DNA of 64,000 nucleotides from Belliella calami (GTDB taxonomy: Bacteria; Bacteroidota; Bacteroidia; Cytophagales; Cyclobacteriaceae): the NCBI RefSeq assembly GCF_022549695.1, contig NZ_JAKZGS010000010.1:83545-147544 (forward strand). Direction: 5' to 3'. The notes under the pieces are model-generated. The model was given only the letters and a program-made list of their open reading frames with translations, made no database searches and was not told the origin of the DNA. Below, piece after piece: positions 45,314 to 53,446 of the stretch. Position 1 is the first letter of the stretch; every line of letters starts with the position of its first letter. Both the position numbers and the translations under genes were made by a program.

Positions 45314-46054
45314 ATGCAATTACTCTCTTGGATTTCTAACGAGCATCTATACAGTTCAGTAGAAAGATTATTAATCATCGCAGAAAAATCACTCAAAACT
45401 TCCGAATCGCAATTCAATAAAAATGTTTTGGATCCGTTTTCAGCATTGTTTCAAATTTCAGGGTTTGACATTTCGCACGAAGAGTGGTTGATCGCAGAAA
45501 AAACACGTCAAGCACAAAAATCCCTACAAAATCATGTAGGCGATTTTCACCAAATAATACTTGGAAAAGTGGATGGTTGGGACAATTTGGAAACTGGTCA
45601 AATTATGGACTTGGTGCATAAAGACAGAAAAATCATTGCAGAAATCAAAAACAAATATAATACTGTGAAAGGCTCTGATCTATCCGGACTTTATCAAGCC
45701 ATGGAGAATTTAGTAGGTTATAAACACAGTAATTTTAAGGATTTTACAGCATATTATGTGACAATTATTCCACGAAAACCTGAAAGAATAAATGTACCTT
45801 TCACTCCATCGGACAAAGAAAAAGGAGCAAGATTTTCAACTAATGAAGCAATTCGGCTTATTGATGGAGCTAGTTTTTATGAAATAGTTACAGGTGACCC
45901 TGACGCACTTTTCAATTTGTACAAATGTCTTCCGAAAGTCATAGAAGACTTAACGAGGAAGCCTATGCCTGTAGATACCCAGAAAAATCTATTTCAATAC
46001 TTCACATCGGCATATGGAACATATCCTTCTTCAACAAACAAAGAAATAGGTTAA
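45314..46054 (+). CDS. Eco47II/Sau96I-like type II restriction endonuclease
   Basis: This 246-residue protein matches the Eco47II family as I know it: QIMDLVHKDRKIIAEIKNKYNTVKGSDLSGLY (catalytic-type D...ExK in AEIKNK), then a YYVTIIPRKPERINVPFTPSDK block and the RLIDGASFYEIVTGDPDALFNLYKCLP ending. Eco47II cuts GGNCC. It follows the methyltransferase by 38 bp on the same strand, as in a complete type II restriction-modification pair. Both look intact, so the host DNA should be methylated at these sites. Confidence 0.88.
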   Translation: MQLLSWISNEHLYSSVERLLIIAEKSLKTSESQFNKNVLDPFSALFQISGFDISHEEWLIAEKTRQAQKSLQNHVGDFHQIILGKVDGWDNLETGQIMDLVHKDRKIIAEIKNKYNTVKGSDLSGLYQAMENLVGYKHSNFKDFTAYYVTIIPRKPERINVPFTPSDKEKGARFSTNEAIRLIDGASFYEIVTGDPDALFNLYKCLPKVIEDLTRKPMPVDTQKNLFQYFTSAYGTYPSSTNKEIG

Positions 46055-46182
46055 ATAAACTACATTTTTGATTTTACTAATATTCCTCATTTCTCATGCC
46101 CCCCCAAAAAAAATCCCCTCCCCTCCAAGACATTCTTCAACTAAATTCCGTCTTATTAAAGTCAGCAAATTTAAAACCTAAA

Positions 46183-46596
46183 ATGAAAAAGATCTTACTC
46201 GCTTTCTCTGTTCTTTTGTTCTTTGCTTCTTGCATGGACAATGATGGAGATGTTCAGGAAAATGGGCAATTTCCTCTTGGGAATTGGACGATTAGTGAAA
46301 GCCACGAAAACGGCTTTAGCTTAACAAGAACTGAAAGTTTGCCCGAAAATAATTCTGGCTTTTCTTTTAGAAACAATGGAAAAATGACCAGTAGGGCAAT
46401 GGCCGGATGGTGTGGAACTCCTCCTGTAGCATATGCTGACTATGCGGGCAATTGGTCTAACACCAATGGAGCCTTAAGACTGAATATGGGCTTCTGGGGT
46501 GGTAGAAATATCCAAGAATGGAAAGTAATCTCTTCCAATGATACAGGAGACATTGTCAGGGTTGAGTTAGTCAGTTCTGAAATCATTCAGGATTAA
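46183..46596 (+). CDS. Small lipoprotein, lipocalin-like
   Basis: The start at 46183 is used because the lipoprotein signal begins there (MKKILLAFSVLLFFASC, Cys17); 29 in-frame codons upstream are Pro/Lys-rich and unlikely to be translated. The 137-residue product has GQFPLGNWTISESHENGFSL, a GFSFRNNGKM block and an EWKVISSNDTGDIVRVEL ending, a beta-rich pattern like the lipocalin-like lipoproteins of Bacteroidota. Function unknown. It is followed 46 bp later by a related-looking lipoprotein. Confidence 0.6.
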   Translation: MKKILLAFSVLLFFASCMDNDGDVQENGQFPLGNWTISESHENGFSLTRTESLPENNSGFSFRNNGKMTSRAMAGWCGTPPVAYADYAGNWSNTNGALRLNMGFWGGRNIQEWKVISSNDTGDIVRVELVSSEIIQD

Positions 46597-46642
46597 TCCT
46601 ACAAAATTTTCAAACAACTATAACCTTTTTTATACCATAATC

Positions 46643-47140
46643 ATGAAAAAAATTTATCTAGTATTGCTACCATTTTTGCTTTTCTCTTGTATGGACGATA
46701 CGGACGAAGTGAATAAGGAAAGAGTTCAAGGAACTTGGATGCACGAATTTCTAAATGGCGATGAGACTTTGCAAACAAACTTTACTTTCAATTCAAATGG
46801 GACTTTTGAGTCACAAAATGTCAGGACACAGAGTGAAGGAGAATATGAACTTGGAGTTTTGTCTTTGTCAACTGGCACTTATGCGCTAGAGGGTGGAGAG
46901 CTAGTCATTTCAGACCGGGCGTACTTCTATGCAGAAGACTATGAAAACCCTCCAGCAACAGCCGAAGAGTTGGTTGAAAGCGATTTTGAATATCCCATTG
47001 CACAGAGAGTTAAAATTTCATTCGAAGATAACAATAGCGCGATGATTTTGCTTTTCTATGAATGCCATGACATTATTCCAAGCAGTTTTTCTTTTTGTGC
47101 TGAACCAAAACCTATCAGGTACGATCGGGTAGAAGAATAG
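46643..47140 (+). CDS. Small lipoprotein, lipocalin-like
   Basis: This 165-residue product has a lipoprotein signal (LLPFLLFSC, Cys16), then the lipocalin-like RVQGTWMHEF block, NFTFNSNGTFESQNV, and a beta-rich middle with EGGELVISDRAYFY. Two late cysteines (YECHD and SFCAEP) may form a disulfide. Both this and the preceding gene begin with acidic linkers after the Cys (MDNDGD, MDDTDE), suggesting surface export in Bacteroidota. The ligand is unknown. Confidence 0.6.
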   Translation: MKKIYLVLLPFLLFSCMDDTDEVNKERVQGTWMHEFLNGDETLQTNFTFNSNGTFESQNVRTQSEGEYELGVLSLSTGTYALEGGELVISDRAYFYAEDYENPPATAEELVESDFEYPIAQRVKISFEDNNSAMILLFYECHDIIPSSFSFCAEPKPIRYDRVEE

Positions 47141-47198
47141 AATCTGTATTTGTACCAAGTACCAAGAAATGAGCTTCGTAGTCTATAAACCAGCTTTT

Positions 47199-47269
47199 CT
47201 GGTCTGTGAGGACACAAACCATGGTGAAGAGACAAAATATCGGCTATGGCCTGTGGATACACAGGCCAT
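47199..47269. repeat. Pair of TGTG/CACA hairpins
   Basis: Two hairpins, 47199-47222 (GGTCTGTG AGGA CACAAACC) and 47246-47269 (ATGGCCTGTG GATA CACAGGCCAT), have the inner stem TGTG/CACA in common with the array at 3580-3689. The outer stem of the second changes from GGTC/GACC to GGCC/GGCC while staying paired. They lie between the lipoprotein gene and the convergent response regulator. Confidence 0.7.
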
Positions 47270-47378
47270 TTTCTTGATTTATCCACAAACCCATATTTCT
47301 ATAGTATTTCAACATTGTTTTTACAGTATTTCAAAAAAATCCCAATCATCCAAAAGGGATTTAAAAAATGAATAACGA

Positions 47379-48134
47379 TTACTTCTGAACCCATGCCCTG
47401 AAATCGGCCGTAGCAGACTGACTGGTAATTAGTTTTTTGTCTTGTCCGCTCACTTGAATTGCCAGGTTATTTTTGCCATATCGCTCCATTCGGACGATGG
47501 CTTTCTTGTGAACCAACTCGGATCTATTGATCCTAAAAAATTGTGTCGGCGATACATTTTCCTCTATTTCTTTCAAAGTGCTGATTCCCATCAAATGGCT
47601 TTTTCCGTTCATTTCTATAGCTCTGACGATTCCCTCTTCGGCCAAAAAATAAGCTATGCTATCCACTTCCAAGAAGTAACTATCTTTGGCGGTATTGATG
47701 ATAAACCTGTTTTTGTAAACTTGACTTGAAGAAGGTTCCGTAGGTGAGGTGAGAATGTTGGGAGGTTGATTTCTGAAAAGCAAAAACTTTCTCCATGCTT
47801 TTTCGAATCGATCAAAAGTAAATGGTTTCAATAGGTAATCAATCCCATTGCTTTCAAAAGCCTCCAACATAAATGTATTGTATGCTGTAGTAAAGATAAT
47901 CGGGGACTTCAAGGCGATTTCCTGATAGATGTCAAAAGCATTGCCATCTTGCAGGGAGATATCGGAAATGATAAGGTCCACTTTTCCCCCATCTTCAAAA
48001 AAAGAAATGGCTTCATCCACAGTAGCACATTCAGCTAGCACTTGGATATCATCTTGCAGCTGCCCAAGATAGCGCAATAGTTTTCTCCTTGCAGGAAGTT
48101 CATCTTCTATGATCAGGATATCAATATGCATCAT
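47379..48134 (-). CDS. LytTR-family response regulator
   Basis: The product is 251 residues from the ATG at 48134 (48131 is equally possible); codons further upstream lie inside the kinase gene and are unlikely. The receiver domain has ILIIEDELPARRKLL, the phospho-acceptor Asp in DLIISDISLQDG, and the YLLKPF Lys. The C-terminal LytTR DNA-binding domain spans about 145-250 (FLAEEGIVRAIEMNGKSHLMGISTLKEIEE, FFRINRSELVHKKAI). It overlaps the end of the kinase gene by 14 bp and is surely its partner. Its target genes are not evident; the divergent or flanking genes are candidates. Confidence 0.92.
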   Translation of the reverse strand: MMHIDILIIEDELPARRKLLRYLGQLQDDIQVLAECATVDEAISFFEDGGKVDLIISDISLQDGNAFDIYQEIALKSPIIFTTAYNTFMLEAFESNGIDYLLKPFTFDRFEKAWRKFLLFRNQPPNILTSPTEPSSSQVYKNRFIINTAKDSYFLEVDSIAYFLAEEGIVRAIEMNGKSHLMGISTLKEIEENVSPTQFFRINRSELVHKKAIVRMERYGKNNLAIQVSGQDKKLITSQSATADFRAWVQK

Positions 48135-49152
48135 TAAATAGGTATGGAAGTCGAATCGTAAATTTTTCTTCTGTTTTCTCAATGCTAGGATTAGCTTCTC
48201 CAAAAAGCTGATACTGCGCTTTTAGATTTTCCAATCCTCTTCCTCCATCGAGCTTTGGCAACTTTTTGGGTTTGCGTGTATTGCTTATTTGGAGTGATTT
48301 TTCTTCAAAGATTAGCTCAATTTCCACCGGGGATTTTTCTGTTCCAATATTATGCTCTATTGCATTTTCAAGCAACAATTGCAGACTCAATGGTGGTAAG
48401 AAGGCATTTGTTGGGAACTGCCCTGAAACGTGAAGCCTATAAGCATCTCCAAATTTCTGCTGCATCAGCCTGAAATAGTGTTGCGCAAAATGAAACTCTT
48501 CTTCCAGACTGACCAACTTTCGTTCCGATGCCTTAAGTACATAGCGGTAGATTTCAGAAAAATCATGGAGAAATCCAGAAGCTTTTTCTTTGTCTTCTTC
48601 GATCAGTTGATCAAGTACATTCAAGTTATTGAAAAGAAAATGTGGGTCTAATTGTGCTTTGAGCTTGGATAGCTGACTTTCGATTTGAGCTTTTTCGAGT
48701 TCTGAAATTTTCTCTTTGTCCTCCTGATTCTTGTGAAAATAATAATGTGCCAAGAAGAAACCTCCGTAGACAAATACATCAATGACATATTTGATGTTTG
48801 AGCTTGCCAAGGAGTTAAAATTGAAATTTCGCGCTACAGTATTGAATGAAAGTGATATCAAAAATGCCAAAACGTTATTTCCAATCACATAAACAAAAAG
48901 GGAAATAGTGAATACCGAAAGCGCATGGCTAAGTGTCAGCTTTTCTTCAAACCTTCGGATTACCAAACCGATGATTATAAACAAAAGCATGGCATTGATC
49001 AGCTGACCAATGGCTGCGTCAGGAGTAAACAAAAACCAACGGAAGGATTTGCTAAAGTAGAACCTGATCTGTATGGATTCCAAATAGGCAAAGATGACTA
49101 TAAAAGCCAAAAAGTATTTGCTCAAATAAAGTGATTGGAAAAACTTCTTCAT
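48121..49152 (-). CDS. LytS-type sensor histidine kinase
   Basis: This 343-residue inner-membrane protein has four hydrophobic segments in the first 140 residues, a short coiled coil (FHKNQEDKEKISELEKAQIESQLSKLKAQ) and a His_kinase domain with the H-box LDPHFLFNNLNVLDQL. The ATP-binding part has LLLENAIEHN and GGRGLENLKAQY. There is no extracytoplasmic sensor domain of any size, so the membrane part itself probably senses the signal. It is cotranscribed with the LytTR regulator. Confidence 0.92.
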   Translation of the reverse strand: MKKFFQSLYLSKYFLAFIVIFAYLESIQIRFYFSKSFRWFLFTPDAAIGQLINAMLLFIIIGLVIRRFEEKLTLSHALSVFTISLFVYVIGNNVLAFLISLSFNTVARNFNFNSLASSNIKYVIDVFVYGGFFLAHYYFHKNQEDKEKISELEKAQIESQLSKLKAQLDPHFLFNNLNVLDQLIEEDKEKASGFLHDFSEIYRYVLKASERKLVSLEEEFHFAQHYFRLMQQKFGDAYRLHVSGQFPTNAFLPPLSLQLLLENAIEHNIGTEKSPVEIELIFEEKSLQISNTRKPKKLPKLDGGRGLENLKAQYQLFGEANPSIEKTEEKFTIRLPYLFNDAY

Positions 49153-49173
49153 AGTATGATTGGTATTGTAAAA

Positions 49174-49199
49174 ATAGCCCTTTCTTTCAAAAGGGCTAT
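49174..49199 (-). terminator. Terminator of the 49223-49966 gene
   Basis: ATAGCCCTTT and AAAGGGCTAT form a 10-bp stem around a 6-base loop. On the minus strand TTTTTA follows the stem. It lies between the stop at 49223 and the kinase start at 49152. Confidence 0.8.
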
Positions 49200-49222
49200 A
49201 AGCGTTTGTTAAATCATTTTGA

Positions 49223-49966
49223 TTACTCTACAGGAGGGAAAGAAAAGAGCACTTCGCCTTTTTCGTCATAGAAATCCAATTTGGCTTGGTTCTCTTGATC
49301 TACATAGAACATTGCTCTTGGCATCCCTTGGTCATCGAATAGGAACAGTCCGTTGTTTTGGCTTCCTGATTTTCCAAGCATCACCCTAGGTGCCCCACCA
49401 ACAAATCCCTGTTCTTGATATTCCTGCATTTTGGCACGAGCTGCAGCAGGATCGGTTTTCCTCAATTCCTGTACTTCTTCCATGATTTCCATTGTTTTGA
49501 GTTGGGTTTCTTTTTCAGCCCTATCCATAAATACGAGACTGCTGCTCACCCTTCTTTTGTCACCTTGTTTGGCATCTGTGGTCAAGAGCTGCATTACTTG
49601 GTCACCATCATATTGGTCAAATGTCATGGACAATCCTGAGCTATGCCCATTTTCTGTAAGTGCGCCATCGTAGATAAATCCACCGCACTCTATACCGTCT
49701 TCATTAAAGAAAATCATTCCTGATCGCTTTTTTCTTTCAGCATTGGTAGGTCTGTCATTGATTTTGGTATCACCATTTGGGAATTTATCCACATTGGTGA
49801 TGATCATTTTGACGGTGCCATCAGCCTCCACGATATTGATTCTTTGGACATCAATTTCTTCAAAATGGTGATTTCCATTGTTTTTGAATGCAACTGATGC
49901 AAGTAAAATTGCTCCGCCCGCCATAGCTAGTGCAAAAGTTCTGAGTAATACTAATTCCCTGTTCAT
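49223..49966 (-). CDS. Exported or membrane-anchored protein of unknown function
   Basis: This 247-residue protein has one hydrophobic segment at residues 8-27 (VLLRTFALAMAGGAILLASVAF) and an otherwise soluble, beta-rich body. It starts EEIDVQRINIVEADGTVKMIITN, has a GMIFFNEDGIECGGFIYDG block, a predicted helix (ETQLKTMEIMEEVQELRK), and ends with LFDDQGMPRAMFYVDQENQAKLDFYDEKGEVLFSFP. The 'N/D-G-V' beta motifs are reminiscent of proteins that report on hydrophobic ligands or redox state, but I recognise no family. It is monocistronic with its own terminator, upstream of the two-component system. Confidence 0.6.
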   Translation of the reverse strand: MNRELVLLRTFALAMAGGAILLASVAFKNNGNHHFEEIDVQRINIVEADGTVKMIITNVDKFPNGDTKINDRPTNAERKKRSGMIFFNEDGIECGGFIYDGALTENGHSSGLSMTFDQYDGDQVMQLLTTDAKQGDKRRVSSSLVFMDRAEKETQLKTMEIMEEVQELRKTDPAAARAKMQEYQEQGFVGGAPRVMLGKSGSQNNGLFLFDDQGMPRAMFYVDQENQAKLDFYDEKGEVLFSFPPVE

Positions 49967-50161
49967 ATTGATTTGGTTTTTGTTTTGAATGATTGATGCC
50001 TCAAAACTACCATCTACAAACCTGGTCGCACCCTACAAAAAGATGAGCTAAGGAATATTTCCAATGAGCTGGGAAAGATTGTGATTAAATAAAACAGAAA
50101 AAAATCAAATTATTTTTTGGAATTTAATAAAGTCTTAGTTTTTTTGTTAAAATTGATTTTT

Positions 50162-50383
50162 ATGAAAACTTTTGGAAAAGCTCTTTACATGTTTTTGGTG
50201 ATTGCATTTAGTATGAACATAGGTTGGGTGATCTATTATTGGAATATTCATGATAATTTTTCATTGTTAACCTTTGAAGTGCCCAAAACTATTTACCTCC
50301 TATTTCAAGTCCTAGCACTTGCTTCGTTCTCAAAAAGTTTGATTGACTTATACAAAACGGACAAGGATGAAAATGAGATCTAA
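50162..50383 (+). CDS. Small two-helix membrane protein
   Basis: The first ATG is at 50162 and gives 73 residues. Two transmembrane helices are predicted (KALYMFLVIAFSMNIGWVIYYW and TIYLLFQVLALASFSKSLIDLY) and the tail is highly charged (KTDKDENEI). It lies 14 bp before the CPBP protease gene, so the two are probably cotranscribed. Function unknown. Confidence 0.55.
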   Translation: MKTFGKALYMFLVIAFSMNIGWVIYYWNIHDNFSLLTFEVPKTIYLLFQVLALASFSKSLIDLYKTDKDENEI

Positions 50384-50397
50384 TTGAGATTTTAAAC

Positions 50398-51042
50398 ATG
50401 AATATCAAACCTTATCTGGATTTTTACCAAAAGGAAAAAAAGCTCTCCAAGCCTCAAATAATCAGATTTGCTGTTTGTGCTTTGATCCTGAATTTTGCTT
50501 ATCAATATCTTTTGATAGATCCTATGGCGATTCGTTTGGGAGTAGGAGGTATGGAGGCATTTAGTAATTCTAATACTATCACAATCTTTAGCGCATTGAT
50601 TCTCGCACCCGTTCTTGAGGAGTTATTGGTTAGGGGCTATATGTCTGGTAAGTGTATTCATTTTTGGTTTTTCTTAATTTTGCCTGTGATTGGAGTTGTG
50701 GTTTTTCCTAATTATTGGTGGCTTATGATTGGTATTGGGCTTGTTTTTTTGATTTGGGCTTTATTGGAGAATAAAAAGAACCCAGATCAGACTTATATTT
50801 CTTCTGGTTTATTTTATACAACTTATATTTTCACTGCATTATTTTTTGCGATTCTACATATTGGAAATATCGAAACCGATTCTATTTTCCAGAAGGTTTC
50901 ATTTTGTATGATATCTCTTACTCCGGGAGCACTTTTGTTTGGCTGGATCAGGTATCAAGGTGGCTTGCACTATTCGATTATACTTCATGCCTTGTATAAT
51001 TTGATTACCTTAAGTTTGAATGAATTACTTTATGTATCTTAA
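50398..51042 (+). CDS. CPBP-family intramembrane metalloprotease
   Basis: This 214-residue polytopic membrane protein has the three CPBP motifs in order: PVLEELLVRGYMSG (EExxxR type), FAILHIGNIE (FxxxH type) and LHALYNLITL (HxxxN type). The family includes prenyl-endopeptidases and bacteriocin self-immunity proteins. Here there is no bacteriocin gene to point at, and the partner is the small membrane protein 14 bp upstream. Membrane-protein processing is the safest reading. Confidence 0.85.
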   Translation: MNIKPYLDFYQKEKKLSKPQIIRFAVCALILNFAYQYLLIDPMAIRLGVGGMEAFSNSNTITIFSALILAPVLEELLVRGYMSGKCIHFWFFLILPVIGVVVFPNYWWLMIGIGLVFLIWALLENKKNPDQTYISSGLFYTTYIFTALFFAILHIGNIETDSIFQKVSFCMISLTPGALLFGWIRYQGGLHYSIILHALYNLITLSLNELLYVS

Positions 51043-51050
51043 TAAATTAT

Positions 51051-51198
51051 GATTATACGCTTCTTTGCCAGTAGCTTTAATTCCATGGTCGATTGCTTGC
51101 TTATGTTGAATATCTATGAGTATCAAATATCAATTTATATCGGATCTAGGCTAAATCAGGCTTTTCTTTAGTTAGTGGCAAAGTTCCGTATATCCATA
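51051..51198. mobile_element. 148-bp element, family 2 copy 2
   Basis: It matches 41825-41972 at 144 of 148 positions in the same orientation. It starts 8 bp past the CPBP stop. The 51199-51493 stretch after it holds no gene; it has direct copies of CATCTCTTCCATTTA, and the 25-bp word TTTGCTCCTCCCCAAACTTTGCGAG (51461-51485) occurs again at 53268-53292. Confidence 0.8.
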
Positions 51199-51493
51199 TA
51201 ATAAATTAACGAAAAAGGACATTCCATCTCTTCCATTTACACTTTGTGCCTTTTGTGAAAACCTTCGTACCCTTTGTTGTTAACCTTTAATCGCTATTTC
51301 AGATAGTTGGGCTACAAGCCTTACTTTCATTATTTGTTAAATTGATTTTACCACAGAGGTCACCAAGGTAACACGGAGAACACAAGGGTTTACCATCTCT
51401 TCCATTTAAACTTTGGCGAAAACCTCCGTTCTCTTTGTAGTTAATTCTACTTTGCGAATATTTGCTCCTCCCCAAACTTTGCGAGCTTATACT

Positions 51494-52153
51494 TTACCAC
51501 AACCTCACATATCCATTTTCATGAAGCTCTTCGACGGATTTTATAGGGAAAGTTCGGCCATTTTTGATCATATAAACTTCATCGGAAATCTGCATGATAT
51601 GTTCATAAAGATGGTCTGAAACCAAAATTCCTTTGTTCGACTTCTCTTCGAGGATTAGATTTTTGATAGTGTCCACATGGACAGGCATGATGTGGGAGAA
51701 AGGCTCATCAAGGATGACAAATTTGCTTTTTGACTTGAGGACAAGGTATAATTCCAAAATTCGCTTCACACCACCAGAAAGATGTGCCATTTTCATTCCC
51801 CTGTACTGCTCAAACTCGGGAAAAGATTCGATAAATGCTTCAATATCTATTTCAAAATCATCAAAAATACGTTCTAAAGATAAGCTGTCTGGTACAAAGT
51901 TATGTTGTGGTAGATAGCGCAAATCCTCGGGTAGCCGACTAGAGCCCAAAAGGCTTTTGCCATTGATCCTGATTGATTTTTCCTCTGTGAGCGGATCGCC
52001 AATGATGATTTTCATCAAGCAGGATTTCCCGCAGCCATTTCTACCCAAAAGTCCAGTGACATTTCCAGTGGTACATTTCAAATAGACATTTTGCAAAATA
52101 CGGTTGATCCCAAAGCTAAGCATCACACCATCTACTTCTAGGATATGGTTCAT
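51494..52153 (-). CDS. ABC transporter-type ATP-binding protein
   Basis: This 219-residue ATPase has Walker A (GRNGCGKS), a Q-loop region (LPQHNFVPD), signature LSGGVKR, Walker B (FVILDEPFSHIM) and the switch His (VSDHLYEH). The D-loop and the DEPF in place of DEPT are somewhat unusual. No ordinary permease gene is next to it: its only cotranscribed neighbour is a 105-residue membrane protein that it overlaps by 4 bp. It may energise a very small transporter, or act as a regulatory or ribosome-related ATPase. Confidence 0.85.
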   Translation of the reverse strand: MNHILEVDGVMLSFGINRILQNVYLKCTTGNVTGLLGRNGCGKSCLMKIIIGDPLTEEKSIRINGKSLLGSSRLPEDLRYLPQHNFVPDSLSLERIFDDFEIDIEAFIESFPEFEQYRGMKMAHLSGGVKRILELYLVLKSKSKFVILDEPFSHIMPVHVDTIKNLILEEKSNKGILVSDHLYEHIMQISDEVYMIKNGRTFPIKSVEELHENGYVRLW

Positions 52154-52467
52154 GCTATTTGAAAAGTTAAGATCATCAATATCAAAAACAGAAAAAAGTC
52201 AAAAACCAAACTTCCTATCCACAGGCTCTTCTTTCCAAGCCCGAGGTTTTTGTAATAGTAGTATTCATGTCGCATCTCGTCATTTTGAAAGAAATAGATC
52301 AAACCAGATACCCCTAATTTTAGCCAAGTGAGCAACGCAAATGATTTTCCTCCAGAATAAAAAGCGATTACCACGCATGTCAAAGTAATCACCAAACTAA
52401 ATAAGGCAAAAGAGCTGTAGAATACCCTTAATAGTCTGATCTTTTTCTTTAGTTCTATCATTTGCAA
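52150..52467 (-). CDS. Small membrane protein paired with the ABC ATPase
   Basis: This 105-residue protein has three hydrophobic segments (YSSFALFSLVITLTCVVIAF, FALLTWLKLGVSGLIYFF and LWIGSLVFDFFLFLILMILTF). Between them lies an aromatic, charged stretch (NDEMRHEYYYYKNLGLGKKS). Its stop overlaps the ATPase start (ATGA), so translation is coupled. It is too small for a classical permease domain. I do not recognise a family. Confidence 0.65.
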   Translation of the reverse strand: MQMIELKKKIRLLRVFYSSFALFSLVITLTCVVIAFYSGGKSFALLTWLKLGVSGLIYFFQNDEMRHEYYYYKNLGLGKKSLWIGSLVFDFFLFLILMILTFQIA

Positions 52468-52476
52468 AATGGATTT

Positions 52477-53085
52477 CTATTTTACATTTAGAACTTTTTC
52501 TATATCAAACTTTGCGTCATCAAGCTTCATCGGCACTATTTTGTTGGCAGTCATCACTTGATAGTAGTCATCGTAGAAGGTTACAATTCTCAAAGCAAGT
52601 GCACCATTTGTAAATTCAAGATATCCAGACCAATCTCCAAACTTATGAGATTCAAAATTTGCTGGATTAACTTTAATTTTATTGGAATAAAAAGTTACTG
52701 ATTTATCATTCTTTATTGATTCACATCGATACTTTAGGATTTTGGCTTTCTCTTTGGTTTTACTGTAGTTAGTTTTTCCCTGAGCCCAATTTCCAGCGTC
52801 CAATTTATATACTATATCACCCTTTTTATAAAAATATAAATTTCCTTTTTGATTGTATAATTGCATCAAATCTTCTTCATGGTCAAAGGCCACATAATTC
52901 CCTTCTTTGATGTAATAGTGTTGCTCTTTGAAAAGCATCTCTTGCTTCTGCTTGGTGATGTTTTCCCCTTCGAGCGTGAAATACTCGTAAGTGTAAAAAA
53001 TATACCCTTCAAAATACTCTTGGCCATTGGCATTTTGGAAAATTAACAGGCTGATAAAAAGGACAGAAAATAAAAGCTTCTTCAT
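52477..53085 (-). CDS. Secreted protein of unknown function
   Basis: This 202-residue protein has a signal peptide (to NANGQ, about residue 22) and a beta-rich body that starts EYFEGYIFYTYEYF and contains many aromatic strands (MLFKEQHYYIKEGNYV, LYFYKKGDIVYKLDAG). It resembles the DUF4412/GLPGLI kind of Bacteroidota outer-envelope proteins in general pattern, but not closely enough to name. It precedes the small membrane protein by 9 bp, so it may belong to the same operon as the ABC ATPase. Confidence 0.6.
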   Translation of the reverse strand: MKKLLFSVLFISLLIFQNANGQEYFEGYIFYTYEYFTLEGENITKQKQEMLFKEQHYYIKEGNYVAFDHEEDLMQLYNQKGNLYFYKKGDIVYKLDAGNWAQGKTNYSKTKEKAKILKYRCESIKNDKSVTFYSNKIKVNPANFESHKFGDWSGYLEFTNGALALRIVTFYDDYYQVMTANKIVPMKLDDAKFDIEKVLNVK

Positions 53086-53296
53086 AGAAAGGTGGTGATA
53101 AAAGTAAATTTAAAAATTAAGTTTAAAACTTAGGCATAAAGTCTAGTTACTTTCTAACTTAAGTATCATTTATTTATTTTTCTACATTGAAGTCTCAAAA
53201 AAAGGAGATTGATGATTTTTTCCGCTGATAAATTATATGACTATCCCCTAAACTATCTCTTCGAATCTTTGCTCCTCCCCAAACTTTGCGAGAAAC

Positions 53297-53326
53297 AAAA
53301 AAAAGCCTCCTTTCGGAGGCCTTTTT
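53297..53326. terminator. Strong bidirectional terminator
   Basis: AAAAAAAGCCTCC TTTC GGAGGCCTTTTT gives a 6-bp GC stem extended by A/T pairing. It separates the S9 peptidase gene from the leftward ABC cluster. Confidence 0.85.
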
Positions 53327-53344
53327 ACTATTTGAGGCAATAAT

Positions 53345-53442
53345 ACTAAATCTGTATCTGCTTTTTTACCAGTACCAATTTTTAATATTGCTTGAAGTTC
53401 AAATCAATCAGCTGTTATCAGATGACCGTCGACTGTTGTCAA
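53345..53442. mobile_element. Partial family 1 element
   Basis: The left part matches the 149-bp elements (TATCTGCTTTTTTACCAGTA, then GATGACCGTCGACTGTTGTC) but the right end is missing, because the peptidase stop codon follows at 53447. Like the full copies it lies just downstream of a gene. Confidence 0.55.
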
Positions 53443-53446
53443 TTTT

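Noticed and set aside
41825..51198. 148-bp repeats as integron attC sites
   Set aside because: They lack the R'/R'' core boxes and there is no integrase or cassette-like array; inverted tips fit a MITE-like element better.
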